Shown: positions 25,192-34,209, numbered from the stretch's first letter. The stretch is DNA of 64,000 nucleotides from AP-15 sp963703745 (GCA_963703745.1 CAVPFL010000004.1:124001-188000); one strand, 5' to 3'. The notes: generated from the letters alone by a model not told the origin. A program made the numbers and translations.

Positions 25192-25647
25192 ATGGTCACG
25201 ATCACGGTCAACGGCACGCAACACCAGCTCGATATCGAACCCGATACACCGCTCCTCTGGGCCTTGCGCGATGTCGTGGGCCTGACCGGAACGAAGTACG
25301 GCTGCGGCATCGCGCAATGCGGCGCCTGCACGGTCCACATCAACGGGCAGCCGATGCGGTCCTGCTCGGTGCCGATCGCGAGCGTCGGCGGCGCCAGCAT
25401 CACTACCATCGAGGGACTGTCGCCCGATGGCAAGCATCCGGTGCAGCAGGCGTGGATCGCCGAGGACGCGCCGCAATGCGGCTATTGCCAGTCCGGGCAG
25501 ATCATGGCGGTGGCGGCGTTCCTCAAGGACCATCCCTCGCCGACCGATGCCGACATCGACGCCAACATCACCAACATCTGCCGCTGCGGCACCTATGAGC
25601 GCATGCGCCGCGCCATCCATCGTGCCGCCGACCTGATGAAAGCCTGA
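25192..25647 (+). CDS. (2Fe-2S)-binding subunit of a xanthine-oxidase-family hydroxylase (IorA-like)
   Basis: This 151-aa protein has two [2Fe-2S] centres. The plant-type ferredoxin cluster is CGIAQCGACTVHINGQPMRSC (residues about 42-62). The alpha-helical cluster is CGYCQSGQ (near 100) with CRCGTYERMRRAI (near 135). It transfers electrons from the molybdenum subunit to the cytochrome. The family includes isoquinoline 1-oxidoreductase alpha and aldehyde oxidase small subunits. ATG 25192 follows an AGGAG site; an in-frame start at 25156 lacks one. The Mo subunit starts 14 bases downstream. Confidence 0.9.
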   Translation: MVTITVNGTQHQLDIEPDTPLLWALRDVVGLTGTKYGCGIAQCGACTVHINGQPMRSCSVPIASVGGASITTIEGLSPDGKHPVQQAWIAEDAPQCGYCQSGQIMAVAAFLKDHPSPTDADIDANITNICRCGTYERMRRAIHRAADLMKA

Positions 25648-25661
25648 GCGGGGAACCGGCC

Positions 25662-27854
25662 ATGGACGGAAACGCAATCCTCACCCGCCGCCAATTCATC
25701 GTCACTGCCGCCACCGCCGCGGGTGGCCTTGCTATCGGCCTCGCCACCGGCCCGAGCGCATTTGCGGCTACCGCCGCAGCACAGCCCTGGAGCAGCGAGG
25801 ACGGCCACAACCCGCATGACCTCGACGCCTTCATCGCGATCGAGCCCGACGATTCCGTGCTCATTCGCTATGTGCGCTCGGAGATGGGGCAGGGCAGCAT
25901 GACGGCACTTCCCATGATCGTCACCGAAGAGCTGCAATGCGACTGGTCGAAGGTACGCGTCGAATACGCCTCGGCCAACCGCAGCGTCCGCGAGAACAAG
26001 GTCTATGGCGACATGTCCTCGTACGGCAGCCACTCGGTCAAGCTGTCGCGCGAGAAGATGCAGCAGGTGGGGGCGAGCGCGCGCGAGCGGCTCATTGCCG
26101 CCGCCGCGGCGCGCTGGCGCGTGCAGCCGCAGGACTGCACCGCCGCCAACAGCATCGTGACGCATACCGCGACGGGGCGTACGTTCCGCTACGGCGAGCT
26201 TGCCGGCGACGCGGCGAAGATCACGCTTGCCAAAGAGCCGGCGATCAAGACGCCCGGCCAATATACGTTCATCGGCAAGCCGATGCCGCGCATCGACGTG
26301 CCGCCCAAAACCAACGGGTCGGCCAAATTCGCGATCGACACGCAGCTCCCGGACATGGTTTTCGCGGCGATCAACGCCTGCCCGGTGCCGGGCGGCAAGC
26401 TCAAGAGCGTCGATGATGCGCCGCTCGCGGCCGCGCCGGGCGTCCTCCAGGTGGTGCGCCTGCCGGACGCCGTCGCGGTGGTTGCGACGGGAAGCTTCTG
26501 GCGAGCCAAGCAGGCGCTCGCGAAGCTTCATCCCGAATGGGACGTAGGCGACGCCGGCACCACCGGCAGCGCACAATTCTCGCGCGAATATCACGCGGCA
26601 CTTGACGGCCCGGCCGAGGTCGCACGCAACGACGGCAACGTCGACGAGGCCCTGCCCAAGGCGGCGAAGACGCTCGAGGCAGTCTACGAAACGCCTTATC
26701 TCGCGCACGCACCGATGGAGCCGATGAACGCGACGGTGCACTTCCAGCCCGACCGGCTCGATATCTGGATCGGGACGCAAGTGGCCGACCAAACACTTGA
26801 GAATGCGGCGCGCGTGTCCGGTTTGAGCGCCGAGCAAGTCTATATCCACAACTGCTTCATCGGCGGCGGATTCGGCCGCAAGAGTGCCAATGATGAGATG
26901 GTGCAGGCGCTCGCGATTGCGAAGGCAGTGCAACGCCCGGTAAAGCTCATCTGGACGCGCGAGGAGGACATGCGCCGCGACCGCTTCCGGCCGCAGGCGG
27001 TGACACGCTTCAAGGCCGGTCTCGACACGAACGGCATGCCGGTCGCCTGGTCGATGCGCAACGTCATCGGGTCGATTTTTGCCTCGCTCGGGGTGCATAG
27101 GCCCGGCCTCAAGGGTCCCGAGCCCATGGCGGTCGCGGGTCTTGCCAACAACGCCTACAACGTCCCGAACACGCGCGTCGACGCCGTGCTCAAAAATACG
27201 CACTTGCCGGTGATGTTTTGGCGCGCGCCCGGAGAAAACCAGAACATCTTCGCGCTCGAGAGCTTCGTCGACGAGATCGCGGCGGCAAGCGGCCAGGATC
27301 CCTACCAGTTCCGGCGCAAGCTGCTCGAGGGCAAGCCCGACTGGCTCAAGGTGCTCGACACCGCCGCTGAGAAGAGCGACTGGGGCAAGCCGCTGCCAAA
27401 AGGCCAGGGGCGCGGCATCGCCATCTGCGACAACATGGGAAGCCTCTGCGCCCATGTCGCGGAGATCACCGTCTCGGCCAAGGGCGAGCTCAAGGTGGAT
27501 CGCGTCACGGTCGCCGTCGATCCGCACTATGTCGTGAACCCGCTCACCATCGCCGAGCAGATGGAAGGCGGCACGATCTTTGGGCTCAGCGCCGCGCTTT
27601 ATGGAAAGATCACCGTGAAGAACGGCGTGCCGGAGCAGGGCAATTTCGACACCTACCGCATGGTGCGCTTCGCCCAGGCGCCGAAGATCAACGTCTACAT
27701 CGTGCCGAGCGGCGGCCCCGCCTGGGGCGGCGTCGGCGAAGCCTCGACGCCGCCGATCATGGCCGCGGTGGCGAACGCGATCTTCGCCGTCACCGGCAAG
27801 CGCATCCGAAGCCTGCCGATCATGGATCACGACCTGTCGTCGAGCTCGGCCTGA
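25662..27854 (+). CDS. Molybdopterin-binding subunit of a xanthine-oxidase-family hydroxylase (IorB-like)
   Basis: 730 aa, starting with a twin-arginine signal (LTRRQFIVTAATAAGGLAIG), so the folded complex is exported to the periplasm. Mo-cofactor segments are visible: EMGQGSMTALPMIV (near 73), FIGGGFGRKS (near 400), FWRAPGENQNIFALES (near 520), and the catalytic glutamate in GGVGEASTPPIMAAV (near 690). Such enzymes hydroxylate N-heterocycles or oxidise aldehydes with water as the oxygen source. The usual separate FAD subunit is absent, as is normal for the IorAB type, whose electrons pass to a c-type cytochrome, here the next gene. Confidence 0.9.
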   Translation: MDGNAILTRRQFIVTAATAAGGLAIGLATGPSAFAATAAAQPWSSEDGHNPHDLDAFIAIEPDDSVLIRYVRSEMGQGSMTALPMIVTEELQCDWSKVRVEYASANRSVRENKVYGDMSSYGSHSVKLSREKMQQVGASARERLIAAAAARWRVQPQDCTAANSIVTHTATGRTFRYGELAGDAAKITLAKEPAIKTPGQYTFIGKPMPRIDVPPKTNGSAKFAIDTQLPDMVFAAINACPVPGGKLKSVDDAPLAAAPGVLQVVRLPDAVAVVATGSFWRAKQALAKLHPEWDVGDAGTTGSAQFSREYHAALDGPAEVARNDGNVDEALPKAAKTLEAVYETPYLAHAPMEPMNATVHFQPDRLDIWIGTQVADQTLENAARVSGLSAEQVYIHNCFIGGGFGRKSANDEMVQALAIAKAVQRPVKLIWTREEDMRRDRFRPQAVTRFKAGLDTNGMPVAWSMRNVIGSIFASLGVHRPGLKGPEPMAVAGLANNAYNVPNTRVDAVLKNTHLPVMFWRAPGENQNIFALESFVDEIAAASGQDPYQFRRKLLEGKPDWLKVLDTAAEKSDWGKPLPKGQGRGIAICDNMGSLCAHVAEITVSAKGELKVDRVTVAVDPHYVVNPLTIAEQMEGGTIFGLSAALYGKITVKNGVPEQGNFDTYRMVRFAQAPKINVYIVPSGGPAWGGVGEASTPPIMAAVANAIFAVTGKRIRSLPIMDHDLSSSSA

Positions 27855-27855
27855 T

Positions 27856-29148
27856 TTGCGGCGGATCAAGCGTCTCGCCGTAGCCCTGCTCGCGCTGGGT
27901 GCCACCCCGCTGGCATATGCACAGGGGACCGCAGCGGCCGAGAGCAACGGCGAATACGTGGCGCGCGCCGGCGATTGCGTCGCTTGCCATTCCGTGCCCG
28001 GCGGCAAGGCGTTCGCGGGCGGCCTCAAGATGGGGACGCCGCTCGGCGCCATCTATTCGACCAACATCACGCCCGATCCCGACACCGGGATCGGCAACTA
28101 CACATTCGAGGATTTCGACCGCGCCGTGCGGAAGGGCGTCGCCAAGGACGGGCACCGGCTCTATCCCGCCATGCCGTACCCGTCCTATGCCAAGATCACC
28201 GACGACGATATGCAGGCACTCTACGACTTCTTCATGAAGGAGGTGCCGCCGGTCAAACAAGCGAACAAACCGAGCGAGATCCCGGGCTATTTGAGCTTCC
28301 GCTGGCCGCTCGCCATCTGGGACGCGGTGTTCACGGAGAGCGGCGCCTACGTTCCAAGCAAGGAGCATGACGCCGCCTGGAACCGCGGTGCCTATCTCGT
28401 CGAAGGGCTGGGCCATTGCGGCGCCTGCCACACGCCGCGCGGATGGGCGTTTCAGGAGAAGGCTCTCAACGATGGCAGCAGCACCTATCTCCAAGGCGCA
28501 GAGCTCGACGCCTGGTTTGCGCCCGACCTGCGCGGCGATCAACGCACGGGTCTTGGCGCTTGGTCGCAAGGCGATCTCGCGGCCTTCCTCAGGACCGGCC
28601 ACAACGGCGAAGCCGTCGCCTTCGGTTCGATGCTCAACGTCGTCAACAACAGCACTCCCTATTTGAGCGACGACGATGTGAACGCGATGGCCGCGTACCT
28701 GAAATCGCTGCCCGCGACCGCGCAGCAGGCGCCCTTCAACTATGACGACGCGACCACGAAGGCCCTGCTCGGCGGCAAGCAAGAGCAGCCGGGCGCGACG
28801 CTCTTTCTCGGCAACTGCGTCTCCTGCCATGGCGCCGACGGCAAGGGCCGAGCCCCGTATATCCCGCCGCTCGCCGGCAATCCGGTCGTGCTCGACGGCG
28901 ATCCGTCGTCGCTGATCAATCTTGTGCTGAACGGCGCCGAGCCGCTCGTCGTGAAGGGCACGCCGGACGCCTACCGCATGCCGCCATACCGCGTGCAGCT
29001 CACCGACGACGAGATCGCCAAGGTGTTGACTTTCGTGCGCTCCGCCTGGGGCAACGGCGCCGCGTCGGTGACCGCCGACCAGGTGAAGGCGCTGCGCCCG
29101 GTCACCGATCCCAGCAGCGACCGGGTCATTATCCTCAAGATGCGCTGA
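27856..29148 (+). CDS. Tri-haem c-type cytochrome, electron acceptor of the Mo hydroxylase
   Basis: 430 aa from TTG 27856, one base after the Mo-subunit stop. A signal peptide (AVALLALGATPLAYA) precedes three CxxCH motifs: CVACHSVPG near residue 39, CGACHTPRG near 190 and CVSCHGADG near 320. This is the layout of the membrane-associated cytochrome subunit of alcohol/aldehyde dehydrogenases of acetic acid bacteria (AdhB-like) and of IorAB-type systems. It passes electrons to the respiratory chain. Its last 385 bases are duplicated at 36493-36877. Confidence 0.9.
   Translation: MRRIKRLAVALLALGATPLAYAQGTAAAESNGEYVARAGDCVACHSVPGGKAFAGGLKMGTPLGAIYSTNITPDPDTGIGNYTFEDFDRAVRKGVAKDGHRLYPAMPYPSYAKITDDDMQALYDFFMKEVPPVKQANKPSEIPGYLSFRWPLAIWDAVFTESGAYVPSKEHDAAWNRGAYLVEGLGHCGACHTPRGWAFQEKALNDGSSTYLQGAELDAWFAPDLRGDQRTGLGAWSQGDLAAFLRTGHNGEAVAFGSMLNVVNNSTPYLSDDDVNAMAAYLKSLPATAQQAPFNYDDATTKALLGGKQEQPGATLFLGNCVSCHGADGKGRAPYIPPLAGNPVVLDGDPSSLINLVLNGAEPLVVKGTPDAYRMPPYRVQLTDDEIAKVLTFVRSAWGNGAASVTADQVKALRPVTDPSSDRVIILKMR
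28764..29148 (+). repeat. Segment duplicated at 36493-36877 (parent copy)
   Basis: The 3' end of the cytochrome c gene, including the third CxxCH, matches 36493-36877 at an offset of 7,729 with about four mismatches. Similarity stops shortly after the stop codon. Confidence 0.9.
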
Positions 29149-29600
29149 GGAAGACGTACTAATTAGCCGGCGATCCGAAGCTCTGGACGCTTGAAAAACG
29201 TCTCAAGGCTGCCGCTCACAACAATGCGGTGCTGGATGCGCAGACGAAAAACCGCGCGGACGGTCTCATCCTTACCCGGCAGAGGATACACGCTGGCCGG
29301 CTGCTCCCGTCGCAGCCCAAAGGCGCACCAGTTCCCGACCTCCGGCCACAGGAAGCGCGTGAAGCCAAGGCAGTTGCTGAACAGGTTGTCCCTTCGTCCT
29401 CGATTGGCTCGGCAGAAATCCACCGCCTAACCTGCACACGCATTCCGTGCACGGATCGGCTCGGACCGATTCCGACTGCTTTCGACCCTAGCCGGTCACT
29501 CAGCCCTTCGCTCTGGAACGGCTCTTCGTGCACCAAAGCGGCCGTGACGATGGGCCAGGCTTCATGGTTCCGCAGGCAGTACCCGCTAACGGGTCACCCT
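29149..29600. other. Intergenic region, possible regulator relic
   Basis: 452 bases without an intact gene. A plus-strand frame near 29191-29430 contains KTARTVSSLPGRGYTLAG, which recalls the V-x-G-R-G-Y end of OmpR-type winged-helix domains. The rest of the domain is not in frame, so this is at most a decayed fragment. Nothing else is recognised. Confidence 0.3.
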
Positions 29601-29966
29601 CTACGACTGTACGGGATCGAGGAACACATAAAGCGCCGCGATCTTTCCATCGCGGACGATGACCACATCCAAGCCTGTATAGTTGGGCGGCTCGCCGCGC
29701 GGCCCCGATCCCCACGCCAGCCGCCCGGCATTGTGGAGGGTCTGGGCCTCGCCGTGGGGGGTGTAAACGAAGTGCGGATGGGTCGCGCGGAGATCGCCAG
29801 CAAATTTGTCGAGGGCTTCGGGGCCGACGAATATGCCGGGTGGCGCATACAGGACGCAGTCTTCGGTATAGAGGCTCTCAATTGCTGCTCGGCGGCGCGC
29901 CGCATTACCCTCGCCGAAGACTTCTTGAAGGTTGCGGCGAAGCAGTTCGCGGATATGGTCGGGCAT
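29601..29966 (-). CDS. SnoaL/NTF2-like protein
   Basis: This 121-aa alpha+beta cone fold starts IRELLRRNLQEVFGEGNAAR, followed by IESLYTEDCVLYAPPGIFVG and GRLAWGSGPRGEPPNYTG, ending in DGKIAALYVFLDPVQ. These are typical of the small SnoaL-like or ketosteroid-isomerase-like NTF2 superfamily; catalytic role unknown. A CGGAGA site precedes ATG 29966. It is the last gene of a minus-strand unit, 34 bases after azoR. Confidence 0.8.
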   Translation of the reverse strand: MPDHIRELLRRNLQEVFGEGNAARRRAAIESLYTEDCVLYAPPGIFVGPEALDKFAGDLRATHPHFVYTPHGEAQTLHNAGRLAWGSGPRGEPPNYTGLDVVIVRDGKIAALYVFLDPVQS

Positions 29967-30000
29967 AGGTTATCTCCGTAGCGACGCTCCGCCGTATCCG

Positions 30001-30633
30001 TTATGCCGCATGACGGGTTCTTGCCGTTGCAACGGTGGTCGAAATGGTCGCATGGGCGGTGTTCAGCGCCGCTTCCCGATGCGCGGGGCTGAGCGCAAGC
30101 CCTTCGGCGCGGATGATTTCGATGTCGCCGATGCCGAGGAAGGCGAAGACCGCGCGCAGATACTTCTCCTGGAAGTCGTTAGCCTCGAATGGCATTCCCG
30201 GTGCGTAAAGCCCGCCGCGCGATGAGGCCACGATCACACGCTTACCGCCGGCCAGCCCGATTGGCCCGTCCGCCGTGTAGCTGAAGGTTTTGCCGGCAAT
30301 CGCGATGCGGTCGATCCATGCCTTGAGTTGGCTTGGGATGCCAAAGTTATACATCGGTGCGCCGATGACGAGGATGTCGGCACTAAGGAACTCGTCGAGC
30401 ACATCGCTGCCACCCTCATCTGCAATCCCGACCGCACCTTCAGGTGCATTCGCCGGTCGGACGGTCGGGAGGCGCTTGCTATCAAGGTGCGGGATCGGGT
30501 TGGCGTCGAGGTCACGCCGGATCACTTCGAGACCTGGGATTGCCGCTTTCAGCGCAGCGACCAACGCTGCCGAGAGTTGGCGCGAAGCCGAGTTAGCGCC
30601 CGTGATGCTTGAGTCGATGTGAAGGAGTTTCAT
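30001..30633 (-). CDS. azoR: FMN-dependent NADH:quinone oxidoreductase / azoreductase
   Basis: This 210-aa flavodoxin fold has an N-terminal phosphate loop, LLHIDSSITGANSASRQLSA, then IPHLDSKRLPTV, then the active-site APMYNFGIPSQLKAWIDRIA and SSRGGLYAP. These match AzoR, which reduces azo dyes and quinones with NADH via FMN; the physiological role is protection from quinone and thiol stress. It lies between an enoyl-CoA hydratase (48 bases upstream) and the NTF2-like gene, in an operon divergent from a LysR regulator that probably controls it. Confidence 0.9.
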   Translation of the reverse strand: MKLLHIDSSITGANSASRQLSAALVAALKAAIPGLEVIRRDLDANPIPHLDSKRLPTVRPANAPEGAVGIADEGGSDVLDEFLSADILVIGAPMYNFGIPSQLKAWIDRIAIAGKTFSYTADGPIGLAGGKRVIVASSRGGLYAPGMPFEANDFQEKYLRAVFAFLGIGDIEIIRAEGLALSPAHREAALNTAHATISTTVATARTRHAA

Positions 30634-30680
30634 GGTCTTCGTCCCCGGTCACCGTTTGTGCGGACGCCCAAGTCCGGGCG

Positions 30681-31469
30681 CTACCTTCCCAAAAATGTCA
30701 GCGGAGACGGCTGGACGCCGGCTTGGATAGCTTTCGCCGAATTGAGAATGCCTTTTGTCGTGTCTTCGGTCTTAAAGAGGTCGATCGCCACGTCGAGCAT
30801 CATCACGTCCGCTGCGGCGATGCCTCCCGCCGACCATGCTTTGAGAATCGTGCGCGCTGCCGCATAAGCCTTTGTTGGGCCATTCGCGAGCTTGTCCACG
30901 AGCTTACGGCTCGTTTCATCCAAATCGGCTTCAGGGACCACCAGCGTAGCAATGCCCAGATCGCCCGCGATGATGCCGCTGAACGGCTCACCCAATAGAG
31001 CGAGTTTAGCGGCGCGGGCGCGCCCAACCCGTTCTGCGAGCCGCTGTAGCCCGCCCGCCAAGGGAATATTGCCCGAACGGATCTCAACGGCGAAAAATGT
31101 CGCATCCTCCGCCGCGACCAGAAAGTCGCAAGCAAGAGCAAGCTCAAACCCGCCGCCGATTGCTCCGCCCCGGACCACTGCCACGGTGGGAATGCGCAAT
31201 GCCTCAATGGCGTGGAACGAACTGTTGCACTCGGCGATGAATGTGCGGAACCAATCGGCGCTCTTTCCTGGCCACTCCGGGACATTGCCCCCCATGCAGA
31301 AATTCGGGCCGTCCGACCGAATGACGAGCACCCGGCTGTCACTCAGGCTCGCGTCATGGACCGCCGCACGAAGGTCCACGGCGAACTGGCTGCTGATTCG
31401 GTTCGAAGGGGGGTTCGCCAGGACAATGGTCCCGACGCCGTGATCCTGCTCAAATCTGACCGTCGTCAT
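30681..31469 (-). CDS. Enoyl-CoA hydratase/isomerase family protein
   Basis: This 262-aa crotonase fold has the oxyanion-hole segments NFCMGGNVPEW (near 60) and GGAIGGGFELALACDFLVAA (near 98). EIRSGNIPLAGGLQRLAERV carries the position of the second catalytic acid; the usual E-x-x-x-G-x-x-P pattern appears as EIRSGNIP. ATG 31469 has AGAGGA 9 bases upstream; ATG 31478 has it at zero spacing, so the former is chosen. It leads the operon with azoR and the NTF2-like gene. Substrate unknown. Confidence 0.85.
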   Translation of the reverse strand: MTTVRFEQDHGVGTIVLANPPSNRISSQFAVDLRAAVHDASLSDSRVLVIRSDGPNFCMGGNVPEWPGKSADWFRTFIAECNSSFHAIEALRIPTVAVVRGGAIGGGFELALACDFLVAAEDATFFAVEIRSGNIPLAGGLQRLAERVGRARAAKLALLGEPFSGIIAGDLGIATLVVPEADLDETSRKLVDKLANGPTKAYAAARTILKAWSAGGIAAADVMMLDVAIDLFKTEDTTKGILNSAKAIQAGVQPSPLTFLGR

Positions 31470-31587
31470 TTCGGTCATTCCTCTGTGCGAAGCGGGTTTC
31501 GGCTCGCTATCGGCGAGAACGGGCATCTGCTGTCGGAAAGTGGGGGACATCGGGTGCGCTCTGAAGCTGAGGATCGGACAACGTACT

Positions 31588-31650
31588 GTTCCAGGCAGGG
31601 AACGACCTGACTCGACAATGATGCCAGAGATGAGATAATCTGCTCTCTGG
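31588..31650. promoter_or_regulatory. Dyad symmetries in the LysR divergent promoter
   Basis: Two inverted repeats lie between the divergent genes. GTTCC-N6-GGAAC is at 31588-31603. CCAGAGA-N13-TCTCTGG is at 31624-31650 and ends 6 bases before the LysR ATG. LysR-type regulators bind such dyads at divergent promoters, so these are candidate recognition and autoregulation sites. Confidence 0.4.
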
Positions 31651-31656
31651 GGAACA

Positions 31657-32604
31657 ATGCCGTCCTGGCGCGAGGATGAGCGCTTGCACGACCTCAATGA
31701 TCTTCTGTTCTTCGCGGCGGTCGTTGAGCACAGCGGATTCTCTGCTGCCGCGCGGTCTCTGAACCTTCCGAAATCAAGCGTCAGCCGTCATGTCGGTCGG
31801 TTGGAAAATCGGCTTGGCGTGCGCCTGCTGGAGCGGTCCACCCGCAACGTGCGGCTCACCGAGATAGGCAGTTCCTATTACGCCCGGTGCAAGGCGATCC
31901 TCTCGGAACTTGAGACAGCCGAACAGGACCTCGCGTTATTGCGATCTGATCCGATCGGCACAATCCGGGTCAGTTGCCCCACCGGCCTTGCGCAATACGC
32001 GCTTGCGCGGATCGTGCCCGGCTTCCTGGCAGACTACCCTTTGGTCCGGGTGCAGATCATCGCTACCAATCGCGCGGTCGATCTCATCGAAGAAAAAGTG
32101 GATGTCGCTATACGCGCTCGCACACGGCTGAATGACGAGACCCTGACGATGCGCCGCCTGGGGAGCAGCACCCTCGTCTTCGTCGCGAGTCCCGACTTCG
32201 TTGATCGCCACCCGGTCTTGGTTCATCCATCTGATATTACAGGTCTTCCATTTCTCAGCTTTCAGGAAGATACGGCCCGGCCAAGTTGGACCCTGACAGG
32301 CCCCGATGAAGCTGCCGCAGTTGTTGCATTCGACCCGATCCTATGGACGAGCGAATTCAGCATTCTCGTGGAAGCTGCTTGTGCTGGAACGGGGATTTCT
32401 CTCTTACCGACTGAAGTTGCCGTGCGACCGATCAGCGAAGGACGCTTGGTTCGGATACTCCCCGGTTGGTGCTCTGAGGAAGTTACCCTTCATCTTGTGT
32501 TCACGACCCGCCGAGGATTGGCTCCAGCGGTCAGGGTCTTCATCGACTATCTCGCCGACCACTTTGTTTATGGCGGCCAGAGGCCGGCGCGATTGCTCGC
32601 GTAG
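31657..32604 (+). CDS. LysR-family transcriptional regulator
   Basis: This 315-aa protein has the N-terminal winged helix-turn-helix DLLFFAAVVEHSGFSAAARS (residues about 14-33) with recognition helix LPKSSVSRHVGRLENRLGV, followed by the two-lobed effector domain (PIGTIRVSCPTGLAQY, then AACAGTGISLLPTEVA). The subgroup resembles AaeR/DmlR-type regulators. GGGGA precedes ATG 31657. It is divergent from the enoyl-CoA hydratase/azoR operon across a region with two dyads, so it probably regulates that operon in response to an aromatic or quinone-like effector (inference). Confidence 0.9.
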   Translation: MPSWREDERLHDLNDLLFFAAVVEHSGFSAAARSLNLPKSSVSRHVGRLENRLGVRLLERSTRNVRLTEIGSSYYARCKAILSELETAEQDLALLRSDPIGTIRVSCPTGLAQYALARIVPGFLADYPLVRVQIIATNRAVDLIEEKVDVAIRARTRLNDETLTMRRLGSSTLVFVASPDFVDRHPVLVHPSDITGLPFLSFQEDTARPSWTLTGPDEAAAVVAFDPILWTSEFSILVEAACAGTGISLLPTEVAVRPISEGRLVRILPGWCSEEVTLHLVFTTRRGLAPAVRVFIDYLADHFVYGGQRPARLLA

Positions 32605-32878
32605 TTCAACCCGTCCTGGCTCGCGCGAATACGCGACAACACCGGCATCCATGCCGCCTCCGTTGCGGCACCTCTCGCGTAAGCCGCGGTACGGCGGCGG
32701 ATCGGCTCGCCATTCGAATTTGGGATTCCGCAGATCTACTCGCGTACCAGCAACCGCTTTCGGCGCAACCTCTCCGTTCACCGTGGCATCGGCGAAGGTC
32801 GCCTTTCCACCCGAAAGCGCCTGATAGCCCTCATTCGCGAAATGCGCTACAGGGGATACACGTAACCTGAGCCTACTC

Positions 32879-33733
32879 GTGATCGAATCGTTCCACTTTC
32901 CTGTTTTCTCTCGCGCCCTTGCCGAGCACCTTCACCAATCCCCGCCCGCGTTCCTCTACCACTACACCAGCCAAGATGGACTCCTCGGGATCACCACATC
33001 CCGCTCCCTCTGGGCCACGAATATCAGCTATATGAACGATGCCACTGAGTTTGACCTTTCTTTGAATTTAATCAGAAACCATTTGTTTGCTGAGTTCCAA
33101 CGCAGGGGTCATCCATTACCAACAGGCCAGATAACTGAGGAAAGCGACCGGCTCTCTTTGGTATGGGCCGCCGCCAACAAGATAATAGGTACTAGCATCT
33201 TTGTTACATGCCTTTGCGAGAGCGGTGACCTTCTAAGCCAGTGGCGCGGATACGCTGGCGCAGGTTACGGATACTCTTTAGGCTTCAACACCAGCCCTCT
33301 CGAAAAAATGGCATCCGACTCAGGATTTATTTTAGGAAAATGTATTTATGATCCAATCTTACAAGAAGAAATCATAAGGCAAACCATCGACCGTATACTC
33401 AATGACCCAAATCAGGAACCAACCGTACACCGTTTCGCCATTGCCCTAAAATATGGCGCTTTCTTTAAAAATGCGTCTTTTTCGGAAGAGCAGGAATGGA
33501 GGCTAATTTTCTTCTCTCCCGATAAGCCAGCCCCAATACGATTCCGGAAAGGGAAATCTATGATAATTCCCCATACATCCATCCCAATTGACACGGGCGC
33601 CGCAATAGATCACGTATGCGTCGGTTCATGTCCGCGCATGGAACTGTCACAACGATCCGTTGAATACCTGCTGATCCACAACAACGTAACCCCTACCGTC
33701 TATCCCTCGTCTATTCCGTTTAGGGATTGGTAA
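32879..33733 (+). CDS. DUF2971 family protein
   Basis: 284 aa from GTG 32879. The conserved opening AFLYHYTSQDGLLGITTSRS with LWATNISYMNDATEF (residues about 24-57) defines DUF2971. SIFVTCLCESGDLLSQWRGY (near 107) and EEQEWRLIFFSPD (near 203) are further family motifs. The fold resembles ADP-ribosyltransferase-like or RES-type proteins, but function is unknown. Codon use is visibly AT-richer than all neighbours (TTA, ATA, AAA frequent), a sign of horizontal transfer. It marks the left edge of a stretch full of broken genes. Confidence 0.8.
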   Translation: MIESFHFPVFSRALAEHLHQSPPAFLYHYTSQDGLLGITTSRSLWATNISYMNDATEFDLSLNLIRNHLFAEFQRRGHPLPTGQITEESDRLSLVWAAANKIIGTSIFVTCLCESGDLLSQWRGYAGAGYGYSLGFNTSPLEKMASDSGFILGKCIYDPILQEEIIRQTIDRILNDPNQEPTVHRFAIALKYGAFFKNASFSEEQEWRLIFFSPDKPAPIRFRKGKSMIIPHTSIPIDTGAAIDHVCVGSCPRMELSQRSVEYLLIHNNVTPTVYPSSIPFRDW

Positions 33734-33804
33734 CGCCACTTCTCCACTCATATTACTGAAACCCGGGCACGGGCGAATGTCCGCAATCCACCCAATCCGG
33801 CCCA

Positions 33805-34209
33805 TCAGACTCGGGTCTCATCTGTCAGATATGATCCACTGGCCCCAATCCCGCGCGCGGCTGCCGATTGGCACCGAGCCCGGTCGAAGCTGGAGCTGCT
33901 GCCGCGGCGAACTGCGAGGACCTGAACCTCGTCTCTCGCCGGCAGTTGCCTAGGCTTAACGGCCTCCTGGCGGTTTCGCGGCGGCGTGGCGTTCGGCCTT
34001 CTCCTGCTGTGGTCGGGGCCGTTCGGCCAGCATACCGCGCCGAATTCGTCCACCGTCACCTGGCGGAATACCGCTTCGTCCCGCAGCGGCTGGAAAACCT
34101 CGCCGCCAAGCTCGCCGGAGAGGTCTATTGTGCCTGCAATCCCGTCGTCGAACTCGATGTGCAGCCGATATTGTGAAAGCGGGGCGACCTCTACGACGCG
34201 CGGCATCAT
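33805..34209 (-). CDS. DUF2442 domain protein, C-terminus altered
   Basis: 134 aa. The first 65 residues are a clear DUF2442 domain: VVEVAPLSQYRLHIEFDDGI, IDLSGELGGEVFQPLRDEAV and VDEFGAVCWPNGP. Family members end soon after with a D-x-D-x-x-x-L segment. Here the frame runs into a basic, low-complexity tail (HSRRRPNATPPRNRQ), suggesting a frameshift near 34010. DUF2442 proteins pair with DUF4160 proteins in toxin-antitoxin-like modules, and a broken DUF4160 gene ends 6 bases upstream. A GGAG site precedes ATG 34209. Confidence 0.65.
   Translation of the reverse strand: MMPRVVEVAPLSQYRLHIEFDDGIAGTIDLSGELGGEVFQPLRDEAVFRQVTVDEFGAVCWPNGPDHSRRRPNATPPRNRQEAVKPRQLPARDEVQVLAVRRGSSSSFDRARCQSAAARGIGASGSYLTDETRV

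Noticed and set aside
25593..28052. 819-codon open frame on the minus strand across the Mo-subunit gene
   Set aside because: It is the antisense of a clearly coding gene with strong GC third-position bias; the protein shows no family resemblance and is rich in Arg/His as such shadows are.
29229..29981. 250-codon plus-strand frame over the NTF2-like gene
   Set aside because: Its second half is the antisense of a recognisable SnoaL-like gene with a good ribosome binding site; the first half shows no family.
32605..32878. Frame reading SVHRGIGEGRLSTRKRLIAL before the DUF2971 gene, considered as a transposase remnant
   Set aside because: Too short and without a recognisable family motif.
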